18,256 nt of DNA from Sulfurovum sp. (GCA_026983895.1 JALSTF010000064.1:1-18256); one strand, 5' to 3'; numbered from the stretch's first letter, positions 6,584-15,034 are shown. Numbers and translations: made by a program. The notes: a model not told the origin generated them from the letters alone.

Positions 6584-7504
6584 ATGATCGCCCAAAGTAT
6601 TGAAGATCTCATAGGCAGCACCCCGCTGGTAAAGATACATTCCCTTTCAGAAAAAGCGGGGGCGACGGTCCTTGGAAAATGTGAATTCATGAACCCGACT
6701 TCCTCCGTGAAGGACAGGATCGCTTTCAATATGATCAACGAAGCAATGAAGAACGGGCAGGTCACCAAAGAAAGTACGATCATTGAACCTACAAGCGGCA
6801 ATACAGGGATAGGCCTGGCTGCGGTCTGTGCCGCAAGAGGCTTGAAACTCATCTTGACGATGCCGGACTCCATGAGTATCGAAAGACGCAAACTGCTCCT
6901 CTATCTTGGTGCGGAACTTGTCCTTACCCCTGCAGCCAACGGTATGAACGGAGCAATTGAAAAAGCGGCTGCACTGGAAAAAGAGATCGACCAGGCCATT
7001 GTACTTCAACAGTTCAACAATCCGAACAATCCTGACATCCACAGGAAGACCACAGCACCCGAGATCCTGCACGATACACAGGGGAAGGTCGATATTTTTA
7101 TTGCAGCCGTAGGTACCGGCGGTACCCTGACGGGCACTTCCGAAGCCCTCAAAGCAGCGATCCCTTCACTCGAAGCCATTGCAGTCGAACCGGAGAACTC
7201 TGCCGTACTTTCCGGCCGTTCGGCCGGTGCCCATAAAATACAGGGTATCGGTGCAGGCTTCATTCCGGATATCCTCAATACAAATATCTATGGAGAAGTC
7301 ATCAGCGTCAGCAATGAAGATGCTTTCAGCATGGCACAGAAAGTGGCAAGAGAAGAAGGGCTCCTGGTAGGGATCTCATCGGGCGCCAACCTTCATGCGG
7401 CTTCGCTTGTTGCATCCCGTCCGGAAAACAGAGGAAAGACGATCGTCACCATCCTTTGTGATACAGCGGAGCGTTACCTTTCTACAGAGCTTTTCGATAT
7501 ATAG
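6584..7504 (+). CDS. cysK: cysteine synthase (O-acetylserine sulfhydrylase)
   Basis: A 306-residue PLP enzyme that makes cysteine from O-acetylserine and sulfide. PLP Lys43 lies in NPTSSVKDR. The substrate-binding loop TSGNTG is at ~residues 69-74, the phosphate-binding glycine loop is GTGGTLTGT, and the C-terminal SSGAN motif is present. Start ATG with AGGAG upstream. The length is nearer CysM (about 300) than E. coli CysK (323), so CysM is possible; both make cysteine. The stop TAG is directly followed by the ATG of the next gene. Confidence 0.93.
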   Translation: MIAQSIEDLIGSTPLVKIHSLSEKAGATVLGKCEFMNPTSSVKDRIAFNMINEAMKNGQVTKESTIIEPTSGNTGIGLAAVCAARGLKLILTMPDSMSIERRKLLLYLGAELVLTPAANGMNGAIEKAAALEKEIDQAIVLQQFNNPNNPDIHRKTTAPEILHDTQGKVDIFIAAVGTGGTLTGTSEALKAAIPSLEAIAVEPENSAVLSGRSAGAHKIQGIGAGFIPDILNTNIYGEVISVSNEDAFSMAQKVAREEGLLVGISSGANLHAASLVASRPENRGKTIVTILCDTAERYLSTELFDI

Positions 7505-8101
7505 ATGCCAGCCTCCCCTCTTTTACTCGAGACCATCAAGATAAAGGATGGAGAAGTATTCAATCTCCCCTACCATCAGAAACGCTGCAACAAGAGCCGC
7601 AGGGCGCTTTTCGGCACCGAAGACGTACTTGACCTCTCTTCTATCATCATCCCCCCGTCCCAAGGCCTTTACCGGTGCCGTATCACCTATAGCAACAGCG
7701 TGCAGAGTATCGAATATATTCCCTATCTTCCCAAAAAGATACAAAGTCTGAGGATCGTTCCCTCTTCTCTCGACTACGGCTACAAATACGCCGACAGGGA
7801 GGCATTGGACAAGCTTTTGACAGAGAACAGTGATGTGGATGAAATTATTATTGAAAAAAAAGGTCTCCTGACAGATACGACCATTTCGAATATCGCGTTC
7901 TTCGATGGCGAAACATGGTTCACGCCAAAAATGCCCCTCCTGTACGGTACAATGAGAGCCAGACTGGTCGATGAAGGCTTTCTTCAAACAAAAGATATCA
8001 CAAAAAAATCGCTGACAGAGTATTCACACGTAGCTTTAATCAATGCTATGCTAGGATTTATGGTTCTAAAAGATTTGCGTACTTCCCCTATTCAGATCTA
8101 A
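7505..8101 (+). CDS. short aminotransferase class IV protein (aminodeoxychorismate lyase-like)
   Basis: A 198-residue PLP protein of the class IV fold. Evidence: N-terminal LLETIKIKDGEVFNLPYHQKR, the candidate PLP lysine in GYKYADREAL (~residue 94), DEIIIEKKGLLTDTTISNIAFF (a block of the family), and GTMRARL near the C-terminus. It is shorter than classical PabC or IlvE (about 270-300) and resembles the compact forms of about 200 residues found as stand-alone proteins or as C-terminal parts of PabB fusions. A role in 4-aminobenzoate and folate synthesis is likely; a branched-chain or D-amino acid transaminase cannot be excluded. It starts immediately after the cysK stop, so translation is coupled. 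Confidence 0.75.
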   Translation: MPASPLLLETIKIKDGEVFNLPYHQKRCNKSRRALFGTEDVLDLSSIIIPPSQGLYRCRITYSNSVQSIEYIPYLPKKIQSLRIVPSSLDYGYKYADREALDKLLTENSDVDEIIIEKKGLLTDTTISNIAFFDGETWFTPKMPLLYGTMRARLVDEGFLQTKDITKKSLTEYSHVALINAMLGFMVLKDLRTSPIQI

Positions 8102-8122
8102 TATCCAAAAAGGAAGAGAATA

Positions 8123-8572
8123 ATGACCATGAAGCTTTTTCAAACGTCTCAGTACAGAACACTGATGGATGAACACTTGACAAAAACGATCATCTACCTG
8201 TTCGAACAGAACCAGGAGTTCGCTATTGCCTGTGAAACAAAATACATCACATTCGAACCGGAGCTGCCTGAAGGCATTAAAGAAAGCTTCAATGAAACTG
8301 TACTTTTTGTTCTAAGCGGATATACGTATGAAACAGCGCAGATAGAGAAAGAGGTTTTTACCTTTGAAGCAGGATTTGGAAGTGATAATTTCGGTTCTCT
8401 CGTAACCGTACCGCTATTGGCGATCAAGCAGATTTTTGTTGAAGACCACCCCATTGTGATCAACCTGGCTTCACCGGCTGTACTTCAGAAAAGCAGAGGA
8501 AATGTCAAGAATTCAATGGAAGCCCTGCTCAACAATCCCGAAAATAAAAAACTGCTCAAGAAGAAGCCCTAA
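8123..8572 (+). CDS. conserved small protein with SspB-like pattern (possible ClpXP adaptor)
   Basis: A 149-residue soluble protein. The stretch at residues ~78-105 (VFTFEAGFG, then VTVPLLAIKQIF) matches the SspB pattern: a strand with F.A.FG, a turn, then V.VPL.AI..I. It is preceded by a strand FVLSGYTYE, comparable to the SspB strand before it, and by an N-terminal helix (HLTKTIIYLFEQN) like that of SspB. SspB binds ssrA-tagged proteins and delivers them to ClpXP. The C-terminal tail is flexible and Lys-rich (NKKLLKKKP), as expected for a tethering tail, though the sequence is not the classical one. Good Shine-Dalgarno AAGGAAG. It is the third gene of the cysK group, 21 nt after the aminotransferase. 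The function is inferred from a remote pattern. Confidence 0.55.
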   Translation: MTMKLFQTSQYRTLMDEHLTKTIIYLFEQNQEFAIACETKYITFEPELPEGIKESFNETVLFVLSGYTYETAQIEKEVFTFEAGFGSDNFGSLVTVPLLAIKQIFVEDHPIVINLASPAVLQKSRGNVKNSMEALLNNPENKKLLKKKP

Positions 8573-8578
8573 GGCTTC
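8563..8578 (+). terminator. intrinsic terminator after the cysK group
   Basis: GAAGCC (8563-8568), loop CTAA, GGCTTC (8573-8578), followed by a pyrimidine-rich CTTCTCTT. The stop codon TAA lies in the loop. The gene downstream is convergent (lysR-family stop at 8593), so a terminator is expected here. Confidence 0.55.
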
Positions 8579-8592
8579 CTTCTCTTAAACAT

Positions 8593-9495
8593 TTAACAGC
8601 GGCCGGCCAAAATATAGTCTACAACATTGTCCACATAGGCATTGTGTTTGTTCTCTTTGGAGTAGACGATATAAAACTTTCGTGTCATCGTATAGCCTCT
8701 CAAGCGTGCTTCGTACAATTCGCCATTGGCCACTTCGTCCGCGATCGCATGCCGTGAGATAATGGAAACCACTGGCTTGCTCTCATGCTTTTTACTTCTT
8801 TTTATCGTTTGAAGTACCGCCGTCGTATTGCTTACTTCCGATACGACATCAAAACTTTTGCATGAGACACCCAGTTCTTCAAAGACTTCCGATACTACTC
8901 TTCTTGTATGGGAAGATTCATCACGGCAGATCCACCGGTAATCATACAATTCTTCCGTTTTCAGGATTTTCGGAATCGGTACATTGCTGACAACGACCAA
9001 CTCATCCTCCAGCCATTCCCTATAGATCATATCAGGCTCTATGACGGGGGACTCGATCAAACCTACATCAAGTTTTCTCTCTTTGAGCTTTTCAATGATA
9101 TTCGCACTGACATCGATACTGAGATTCACATCATTGTTGATCGTACGGCTCATTGCATTGAGGCATTCTCCCGGGATCACATAAGTCCCGATGGTATAGG
9201 AAGCTCCCAGTCTGAAGGTCATCTCTTTGTTGATGATCTTCAAAATATCTTTTTCGGCTGCATGGATCTCTTTTTCAAGCCTTGTGGCGATCTTGTAGAG
9301 TTCTTCCCCTTCGGGAGTCAGTTTGATCCCGTTCTTTTTTCTTTCTATGATCTTCACCGCCAGATATTTTTCAATAAATTTTATCTGTTGTGTGACTGCC
9401 GGCTGAGAAATTCCCAGTTTTGCCGATGCCTTTGAAAAGCTTCTCTCACGGGATACAGTGAGAAAAGTTTCCAGTTTTACAAAATCTTTTAGCAT
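8593..9495 (-). CDS. LysR-family transcriptional regulator
   Basis: A 300-residue regulator. Residues 1-65 hold the LysR winged helix-turn-helix (FLTVSRERSFSKASAKLGISQ, then PAVTQQIKFIEKYL and the wing TPEGEELY). Residues ~90-295 form the periplasmic-binding-protein-like effector domain. Length is normal for the family. It is divergent from uvrD and convergent with the cysK group, with a T-N11-A type palindrome just upstream of its start that suggests autoregulation. The effector and targets cannot be told from the sequence. Closeness to cysK is not enough to call it a cysteine regulator. Confidence 0.93.
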   Translation of the reverse strand: MLKDFVKLETFLTVSRERSFSKASAKLGISQPAVTQQIKFIEKYLAVKIIERKKNGIKLTPEGEELYKIATRLEKEIHAAEKDILKIINKEMTFRLGASYTIGTYVIPGECLNAMSRTINNDVNLSIDVSANIIEKLKERKLDVGLIESPVIEPDMIYREWLEDELVVVSNVPIPKILKTEELYDYRWICRDESSHTRRVVSEVFEELGVSCKSFDVVSEVSNTTAVLQTIKRSKKHESKPVVSIISRHAIADEVANGELYEARLRGYTMTRKFYIVYSKENKHNAYVDNVVDYILAGRC

Positions 9496-9511
9496 TATCT
9501 GTCCTTATTAA

Positions 9512-9530
9512 ATTAATTTACACAATTAAT
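9512..9530. promoter_or_regulatory. operator candidate for the LysR regulator
   Basis: Perfect inverted repeat ATTAATT-TACAC-AATTAAT, 16 nt upstream of the lysR-type start. It contains T-N11-A, the pattern typical of LysR sites. Relative to the -10 box at 9547-9542 it would lie just downstream of the transcript start, a position suited to autorepression. Confidence 0.5.
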
Positions 9531-9541
9531 CATTCATCGAA

Positions 9542-9547
9542 ATTATA
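9542..9547 (-). promoter_or_regulatory. -10 box of the lysR-type gene
   Basis: TATAAT on the minus strand, preceded by TTG (…TTTGT-TATAAT). The -35 region is weak. Confidence 0.4.
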
Positions 9548-9676
9548 ACAAAGTTTCCTTAATAAAACATAAGCTGACCTTATTAATATTATACTCGTTT
9601 TTGCTGTTTTCTGAACATACTCGCTCCATGGGACACAAGGAAAATACACCGCTATTTTGGGTTAAAGATAAAACGC

Positions 9677-9682
9677 TATAAT
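9677..9682 (+). promoter_or_regulatory. -10 box upstream of uvrD
   Basis: TATAAT preceded by GC, 32 nt before the uvrD start. The rest of the 218-nt divergent gap (9496-9713) shows no gene. Confidence 0.45.
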
Positions 9683-9713
9683 AAATACAATATACAGGAG
9701 CGTAATACCCTAA

Positions 9714-11780
9714 ATGGAAAAGATATTGAATGAACTGAATCCTTCCCAGCGGGAGGCGGTAGAGCACATTGACGGTGCCATGCTTATACTTGCAGGTGCG
9801 GGGAGCGGGAAAACAAAAACACTGACCACCCGCCTTGCCTATCTTGTCGGAGAGGTCGGTATTGACCCGGCCAATACACTGACGCTCACCTTCACGAACA
9901 AGGCTGCGGCAGAAATGAGGGAACGTGCCCTTAAACTCATGCCGACTAAAGTCTCCTACCCGCCGCTTCTGTGTACATTTCACAAATTCGGTCTGCTCTT
10001 CCTGAAATTTCACATTGAGAAACTCGGGCGGAACAACAATTTCGTGATCATTGACAGTGATGACAAAAAACGTCTCCTGCGTTCCATAGCCAAGGAACTG
10101 AAGATCGATCTCAACCTTTCTTTTATCGCATCGGAGATCTCCAAATACAAGAACTCGCTGCTCACTCCCGAAGTCGTTATAGAAAAAGCCGAACTGCCCG
10201 ACTACAAAAAGGCAGCCAGGATCTATGAACAGTATCAGGCAAATATCGAAGAGAACAATCTTGTGGATTTTGATGACCTGCTGATGCTGACCTATAAGAT
10301 ACTCGATGAGAACGAAGCATTGAGAAAAGAGACAAGCAACCGCTACAGGTACATCATGGTCGACGAGTACCAGGATACCAATGAACTGCAGTTCCGGCTG
10401 CTTGAACATCTCTGCAGCGAGCACAACAACCTTGCCGTTGTCGGTGACGATGACCAGAGTATTTATGGATGGAGAGGTGCGAACATCCGGAACATTCTCG
10501 AATTCGCTGACCGTTTCGAAAACACCAGGGTGGTCAAACTTGAAACGAATTACCGTTCAACGGATCCCATCCTCAAGGCGGCCAATACCCTCATAGAACA
10601 CAATTCCACAAGACTGGGGAAAAAACTGGTCTCCGACAAAGGGAAAGGCCAAGAAGTCAAACTTCTCCATTCACTTGATGAATCGATGGAAGCAAAAGCG
10701 ATCGCCCACGAGATCCATGATCTTATCAACAGCGGCGTGGACCCTGACGAGATCGCTGTACTCTACCGCATCAATGCCCTTTCCCGTTCACTGGAAGAAG
10801 GCTTCAGCAAAGAAGGACTGGCTTTCAAACTCATTGGAGGCATGCGTTTCTACGAACGTGCTGAGATCAAAGATATCATCTCCTATTTCAGGGTCTTGGC
10901 AAATCCGCACGATGATTTTTCTCTCATCCGTATCATTAACAAACCCAAACGGGGTATAGGAAAAGCTTCCATCGAAAAACTGCAAAAAGCGGCCTTTGAT
11001 GCCCAAATGTCGCTTTATGGGTACATCGAACAAAGCTGCAGCGGAAAACTGCCCAGTGCCGTCAGCAAAAAAGTCTCAACGGCATTAACAAAACTGGTGG
11101 AAGATATTCATCTGCTGAGGGAAGAGGCCCGCAATGCTCTGGGAAACTTCATTTCTCTTTTTGAAGAACGTATCAAGCTGAAAGATCACTATGCCGCTAT
11201 GGTAGATGGTTTTGACCGTATTTTGAATATTGACGAATTTTACGGATATTTCAGAGATGCGGTTGTCAAGAACCCGGACCTTACCCTCGAAGAATTCCTC
11301 AATGACATTTCTTTACAGAGTGACCAGGACCAGATAGAGGAAAATGCCATCACGATCATGAGTATCCATGCAGCCAAAGGATTGGAGTTCGAACATCTTT
11401 ATGTCATTGGGCTCGAAGAGGAATTTTTTCCCCTCCTGGGAGAAGGCAGCAATATGGAAGAGGAGCGGCGCCTGGGCTATGTGGCCATCACCAGAGCCAA
11501 ATCCGATCTTACGCTCTGTTATGTAGACAGCCGCTTCTACAAAGGCCGCCGGAAAATGATAGACAAGAGCCGTTTCCTCGGTGAAGCAGGCCTCATCTCA
11601 GATACCAGTTTGAAGATCACTAAAAGTTCCTCTTTCAAAAAAGGTGACCTTGTCAAACACAAAATATTCGGTATCGGACGGGTACAGGCAGCCAACAAAT
11701 CAGGCAAAGAGTACAAACTGCTCATCAACTTCGGCGGGAACAAGAAAGAGATACTCAGTTCTTTCGTGCAGCCGATCTAA
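9714..11780 (+). CDS. uvrD: UvrD/Rep/PcrA-type superfamily 1 DNA helicase
   Basis: A 688-residue 3'-5' DNA helicase for excision repair and replication-fork upkeep. Motifs in order: Q-motif around LNPSQREAV, Walker A GAGSGKT (28-34), Ia TFTNKAAAEM, Walker B DEYQD (217-221), III DDDQSIYGWRGA, IV ETNYRST, V SIHAAKGLEFE and VI RRLGYVAITRAK. The C-terminal ~45 residues (GDLVKHKIFGIGRVQ…LLINFGG) match the Tudor-like RNA-polymerase-binding tail of PcrA and UvrD. Length is normal (670-720). AGGAG lies ~13 nt before the ATG, which is a little far. In Campylobacter, as I recall, the same type of helicase gene precedes truB, csrA and ispE. Rep is the main alternative name. Confidence 0.95.
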   Translation: MEKILNELNPSQREAVEHIDGAMLILAGAGSGKTKTLTTRLAYLVGEVGIDPANTLTLTFTNKAAAEMRERALKLMPTKVSYPPLLCTFHKFGLLFLKFHIEKLGRNNNFVIIDSDDKKRLLRSIAKELKIDLNLSFIASEISKYKNSLLTPEVVIEKAELPDYKKAARIYEQYQANIEENNLVDFDDLLMLTYKILDENEALRKETSNRYRYIMVDEYQDTNELQFRLLEHLCSEHNNLAVVGDDDQSIYGWRGANIRNILEFADRFENTRVVKLETNYRSTDPILKAANTLIEHNSTRLGKKLVSDKGKGQEVKLLHSLDESMEAKAIAHEIHDLINSGVDPDEIAVLYRINALSRSLEEGFSKEGLAFKLIGGMRFYERAEIKDIISYFRVLANPHDDFSLIRIINKPKRGIGKASIEKLQKAAFDAQMSLYGYIEQSCSGKLPSAVSKKVSTALTKLVEDIHLLREEARNALGNFISLFEERIKLKDHYAAMVDGFDRILNIDEFYGYFRDAVVKNPDLTLEEFLNDISLQSDQDQIEENAITIMSIHAAKGLEFEHLYVIGLEEEFFPLLGEGSNMEEERRLGYVAITRAKSDLTLCYVDSRFYKGRRKMIDKSRFLGEAGLISDTSLKITKSSSFKKGDLVKHKIFGIGRVQAANKSGKEYKLLINFGGNKKEILSSFVQPI

Positions 11781-11795
11781 TGCCATATCTTTTTC

Positions 11796-11873
11796 CGCGC
11801 AGGGTGGACTTATCCACCTTTTATATATTCCGATCTTTATGCTTTCGAGCGGTGGGTAAACCCATCCTGCGCG
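11796..11873. repeat. intergenic structured element, predicted three-way junction (REP-like or terminator)
   Basis: An outer stem CGCGCAG (11796-11802) / CTGCGCG (11867-11873) encloses two hairpins that abut it exactly. Hairpin 1 is GGTGGA-CTTA-TCCACC (11803-11818) and hairpin 2 is GGTGGG-TAAA-CCCATC (11851-11866, one G-T pair). The 32 nt between them are AT-rich. T-runs follow hairpin 1 and the outer stem, so it could end uvrD transcripts. The GGTGGR hairpin cores resemble dispersed palindromic (REP-type) repeats. Confidence 0.55.
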
Positions 11874-11895
11874 ATTTTTAAACAGGATATTTGAT

Positions 11896-12726
11896 ATGAA
11901 CCGATTATTCGTTGTCAACAAGCCCATTTTTAAAAGTTCCAATCAATACATGGGTTATGTCAAACGCAAATACGGTACGAAAAAGGTCGGTTTTTCCGGC
12001 ACGCTTGATCCTTTTGCAACAGGCTGTCTCATTGTCGCTACCGGACAGTACACCAAACTTTTCCAGTACCTCGACAAAACCCCAAAAAGCTACAGGGCCA
12101 CACTCTGGCTGGGGGCCAATTCTCCCAGCCTCGATATCGAGAATGTGGACAGCATCAAAAAAACAAAAGAATTCGATATACAGCGGATAGAGAATGCCCT
12201 TTCCTCGCTCAAAGGGGAACTCACCTACTATCCGCCCAAATTCTCAGCAAAAAAAGTAGGGGGCAAAAGAGCTTACGATCTGGCGCGTGAAGGCAAAGAG
12301 GTCGCCCTTAAAACGATCACTTCAACGATCTATGAGATCGCACTGATCAATTACAGCCATCCTTTCGTCCATTTTGAAGCGACTGTGAGTGAAGGTACCT
12401 ACATCAGAAGCCTGGGAGCACTCATCGCAGACACACTGGGAGTGGATGCCACCCTCTCTTCACTCCACCGCATCCATGAAGGGGCCTTTTACTACGACAA
12501 CGAAAAAGCACTCGATCCTTTCAATCATTTGGCGATCCCCCGAAATATCTATACCGGGGATGAAGCGTATCTGGAACTGGGAAAAAAACTCTCGATAGAC
12601 TATTTTGAAGCAAAAGAGAACGGTATCTACCTGATTGAAACTGAAAATTTCTTTTCCATTGTCCAGCTTGCAGACGGTGAAGTCACCTACCGTTTCAATC
12701 GTATCCCAAAATTCGTTAAAAACTAA
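11896..12726 (+). CDS. truB: tRNA pseudouridine-55 synthase TruB
   Basis: A 276-residue enzyme that converts U55 of the tRNA T-loop to pseudouridine. It has the catalytic Asp38 in GFSGTLDPFATGCL, the tRNA-contact block LWLGANSPSLD, the YYPPKFSAKKVGGKRAYDLAREG block and the late motif VSEGTYIRSLGALIADTLG. The length fits the short bacterial form lacking a full PUA domain; the last ~50 residues are poorly conserved. Shine-Dalgarno AGGAT precedes the ATG. It follows uvrD after the 78-nt structured element. The downstream gene is convergent and ends only 9 nt away. Confidence 0.95.
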   Translation: MNRLFVVNKPIFKSSNQYMGYVKRKYGTKKVGFSGTLDPFATGCLIVATGQYTKLFQYLDKTPKSYRATLWLGANSPSLDIENVDSIKKTKEFDIQRIENALSSLKGELTYYPPKFSAKKVGGKRAYDLAREGKEVALKTITSTIYEIALINYSHPFVHFEATVSEGTYIRSLGALIADTLGVDATLSSLHRIHEGAFYYDNEKALDPFNHLAIPRNIYTGDEAYLELGKKLSIDYFEAKENGIYLIETENFFSIVQLADGEVTYRFNRIPKFVKN

Positions 12727-12735
12727 ACATTAATA

Positions 12736-13698
12736 CTAATCATTAGGCAGGATCTTGTCAGGAATATCAGGGAATCGTTTTTTCAAATTTTTAAAATAGG
12801 CCGGATGAGTAATGCAGTCCGGATTCTCTTCTTCTGCACATGGCCATTCTACTACTTCCCACTTCCCGTTTTCTTTTTTAAGTAATGCGAAAACATCCTC
12901 AAAGTGACTTTTGCCATCTTTTGACTGGGGGAAAGCATGGACCCAGGCCCAACCTCTTTTGGCTTTAATGTATTCCACCACGAAAACAATATCCATGTTT
13001 ACTGCCTGCTTCACCGGTTCCCTCAATGCGTCAAGGATCTCTCCTCTCAAGCGTGTACCGCGAGGGACTGCCAAGTCAGTTTGTGTATCATTTTCTTGTA
13101 TGATCCCGGTATCTTTTTTCTTCGCACTCAGTGTTTCAAGATCAATGACATACATACCCGAATCACTCTGTTTATCCTGAGATGCTACACTGACCTGCAA
13201 CTTTGTATCCGAAAGCCAGTGTATGTAAGGTTCTTTATAGGGCCCTACCGAAATATTCGAAATATGCGGTATTTTTGCTACGATCTCTTCAGCATCGATC
13301 AATTTTCCGGAGGCATCATGCATCTTAAATATTTTGACGGGTATTCTGTAGGGCATATGCCCTCCTGAGCTTAAAAGTCTGAAGGCGAAGTAGCTTCCAT
13401 CAGGAGACCAGACACCGTCTTCTATAAAACTTCCATTGGTTCCGGAAGGGCTGAAAAAAGCTTTTCTGAAAACGATACGCTCCCCTGACAAAACAGTGAT
13501 GGCACTCTCATCCCGCCAAGTGATGATTTCAGCATTTTTTTTCTCATGGGCATAATTTTTATATTCACAGATATCTGTATTTATATTCGACCCCCCAGCT
13601 TGTACCGTTAGACCATTTTTAGATTCAACTGCCTGCAAATTACTTGCAAATATTCCAAGTACCAGCATAATACTAATCAATTGATTACTTTTTTTCAT
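12736..13698 (-). CDS. predicted exported protein with propeller-like blade and basic C-terminal domain, unknown function
   Basis: A 320-residue protein from the ATG at 13698, which has GGAAGGA at good distance. A TTG at 13716 would add six residues but overlaps the Shine-Dalgarno. The N-terminus (MKKSNQLISIMLVLGIFASNLQA) is a signal peptide. Mature region: WSPDGSYFAFRL is a TolB/WD40-like blade motif, followed by a second repeat-like region ending in MYVIDLET. The C-terminal ~85 residues contain GWAWVHAFPQ and a pair of Cys (WPC, PDC), resembling small domains of other exported hypothetical proteins. It lacks the four-Cys module of its neighbours. It is the last gene of the minus-strand operon, 31 nt after the gene upstream. 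Periplasmic or surface location is likely; function not recognised. Confidence 0.7.
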   Translation of the reverse strand: MKKSNQLISIMLVLGIFASNLQAVESKNGLTVQAGGSNINTDICEYKNYAHEKKNAEIITWRDESAITVLSGERIVFRKAFFSPSGTNGSFIEDGVWSPDGSYFAFRLLSSGGHMPYRIPVKIFKMHDASGKLIDAEEIVAKIPHISNISVGPYKEPYIHWLSDTKLQVSVASQDKQSDSGMYVIDLETLSAKKKDTGIIQENDTQTDLAVPRGTRLRGEILDALREPVKQAVNMDIVFVVEYIKAKRGWAWVHAFPQSKDGKSHFEDVFALLKKENGKWEVVEWPCAEEENPDCITHPAYFKNLKKRFPDIPDKILPND

Positions 13699-13729
13699 TG
13701 TTATTTTTCCTTCCAATCATATAACATAC

Positions 13730-15034
13730 TTACTTGACTCGATGCAGTTTCACACTTTCTTCATGTATCTTCTGAACACTGCCAGCTCTGTCATAAACGG
13801 TACCCCTGCGCGCTGCCGGGTCGATAACATGAAAGCCCTGCGGGAGTTTCACACTTTTTCCTACTCCGGGTCTGTCGATCCGACCCGGACCGGTGAGGTC
13901 TGACCCCGGCCTGTGAGAGCCGGGTTGTTTGGCGACTTTCGGTGTCTTGCCGTGACTTGCTGAATGGCCACTGTTTTTCTCGCTGCCCTGTCCGGAGCCT
14001 CTGGCCTGATTATACATAGGATCGACTACTCCTCCATCATTCTGAATAGGAATGTATTTTAAGATATCATCGAGTGCTCCAGAGGCTTTGACATCTTCGA
14101 TCATTTGCTTTTCTCTTTCCGACAATGGGTTTTGACCTCCTTTCTCTCCGCTGTCATCCAAAGATTTTGCACTTTTCTTAGAATCATCCAACTTAGCCTT
14201 ACCACTAGTAATGTCGAAAACTAAAGTTAATGTTGCTTTTTTAAATTTTATTTTTATAAAATAGAGTTGAATTCCTTTATTAGTTGCCACTAATCCATCA
14301 ATATCTGTTGATATGCCTCTATCCTCTAATTTTTGAGCAAGCTTCAATAAATCTCCTCCAAAAATCAAAGCCATTTCATCAAGAGGCTTTTTAACAAATT
14401 TAGTAGCAGTACCACCTTTGCCCTTGCTCACTCCCCCATACCCAGGCAACGGCTTCCCTCCGGGTCCATATATGTTGGCAGCAGGGCTTCCCGTATCGAC
14501 TTGTCCCATCTGATCGGGTTCGACAATATGATCATCCGGCCTGTGTCCAGCCTTGTTGCCGTATATGTCACCCAGTCCATTATCGTTTTCAAATGGAGGC
14601 GGCTGATTTCCTCTGCCTGCTCCTGCACTTCCTCCGGGATTGCTGGACATACCTTCTATCCCATTGACACCACCCTGTCCCATACCTGCACCCATACCAT
14701 TGTCAGTTTGGCGGTTGTCGAGCTGCTCCCACTGTTTCATCTTATTGTCCAGGTTCTGGTGGGCCTGTCTCAGATGTGCTTGTCGTTTGGCACTCTCACT
14801 GTTTGCAATGTTTTCCGGTGTTACCATACACCACATATAGTGGCCATTCCTGTCATCGCTCCAGGCTGGTGGATTGATGCCGGGGAGATGATTCCTTTTT
14901 GCCTGATAGTATTGGTCTACTGCACTGTCGGCATAATTGTGACAAAACCTCTCTTTTTCATTTGCCGAAATAGTGGCCATACTGAAGCTTAGCAGCAGTA
15001 ACCATCCTATCGCTTTTATTACTAATATTTTCAT
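13730..15034 (-). CDS. predicted exported Gly-rich protein with one two-Cys YA/HYxWC module
   Basis: A 434-residue protein with a signal peptide (residues 1-25). A two-Cys form of the shared module follows (30-88: Cys31, PPAWS, HYMWCM with Cys69, then the ENIANSESAKRQ block). A long Gly/Asn/Pro-rich linker (~110-210) leads to a compact alpha/beta segment (~215-285: MALIFGGDLLKLAQKLEDRG, then strands GIQLYFIKIKFKK and LTLVFDI). A second low-complexity basic tail (~340-434) is rich in Gly, Pro, His, Arg and Lys. Base composition is strongly mosaic: bases 14221-14280 have 10/60 GC, bases 13861-13920 have 41/60. The module is 38/59 identical to that of the divergent gene at 16880. It is the middle gene of the minus-strand operon (30 nt after the 533-residue gene), with GGAGA before the ATG. 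The family is not recognised. Confidence 0.75.
   Translation of the reverse strand: MKILVIKAIGWLLLLSFSMATISANEKERFCHNYADSAVDQYYQAKRNHLPGINPPAWSDDRNGHYMWCMVTPENIANSESAKRQAHLRQAHQNLDNKMKQWEQLDNRQTDNGMGAGMGQGGVNGIEGMSSNPGGSAGAGRGNQPPPFENDNGLGDIYGNKAGHRPDDHIVEPDQMGQVDTGSPAANIYGPGGKPLPGYGGVSKGKGGTATKFVKKPLDEMALIFGGDLLKLAQKLEDRGISTDIDGLVATNKGIQLYFIKIKFKKATLTLVFDITSGKAKLDDSKKSAKSLDDSGEKGGQNPLSEREKQMIEDVKASGALDDILKYIPIQNDGGVVDPMYNQARGSGQGSEKNSGHSASHGKTPKVAKQPGSHRPGSDLTGPGRIDRPGVGKSVKLPQGFHVIDPAARRGTVYDRAGSVQKIHEESVKLHRVK
14771..14947 (-). repeat. inverted DNA repeat, copy A (two-Cys module)
   Basis: Codes for residues 30-88 of the 434-residue protein. It is similar at DNA level to 16964-17140 on the other strand. 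Over the best 39 nt (14780-14818 against 17093-17131) 36 positions match. Confidence 0.7.

Noticed and set aside
9543..10424. 293-codon open frame on the minus strand
   Set aside because: It is antisense to the N-terminal half of uvrD, whose motifs are certain. The translation is Phe/Cys-rich with no domain pattern.
12736..13716. TTG start at 13716 for the 320-residue exported protein
   Set aside because: It lies within the Shine-Dalgarno of the ATG at 13698 and would put charged residues before a normal signal peptide.
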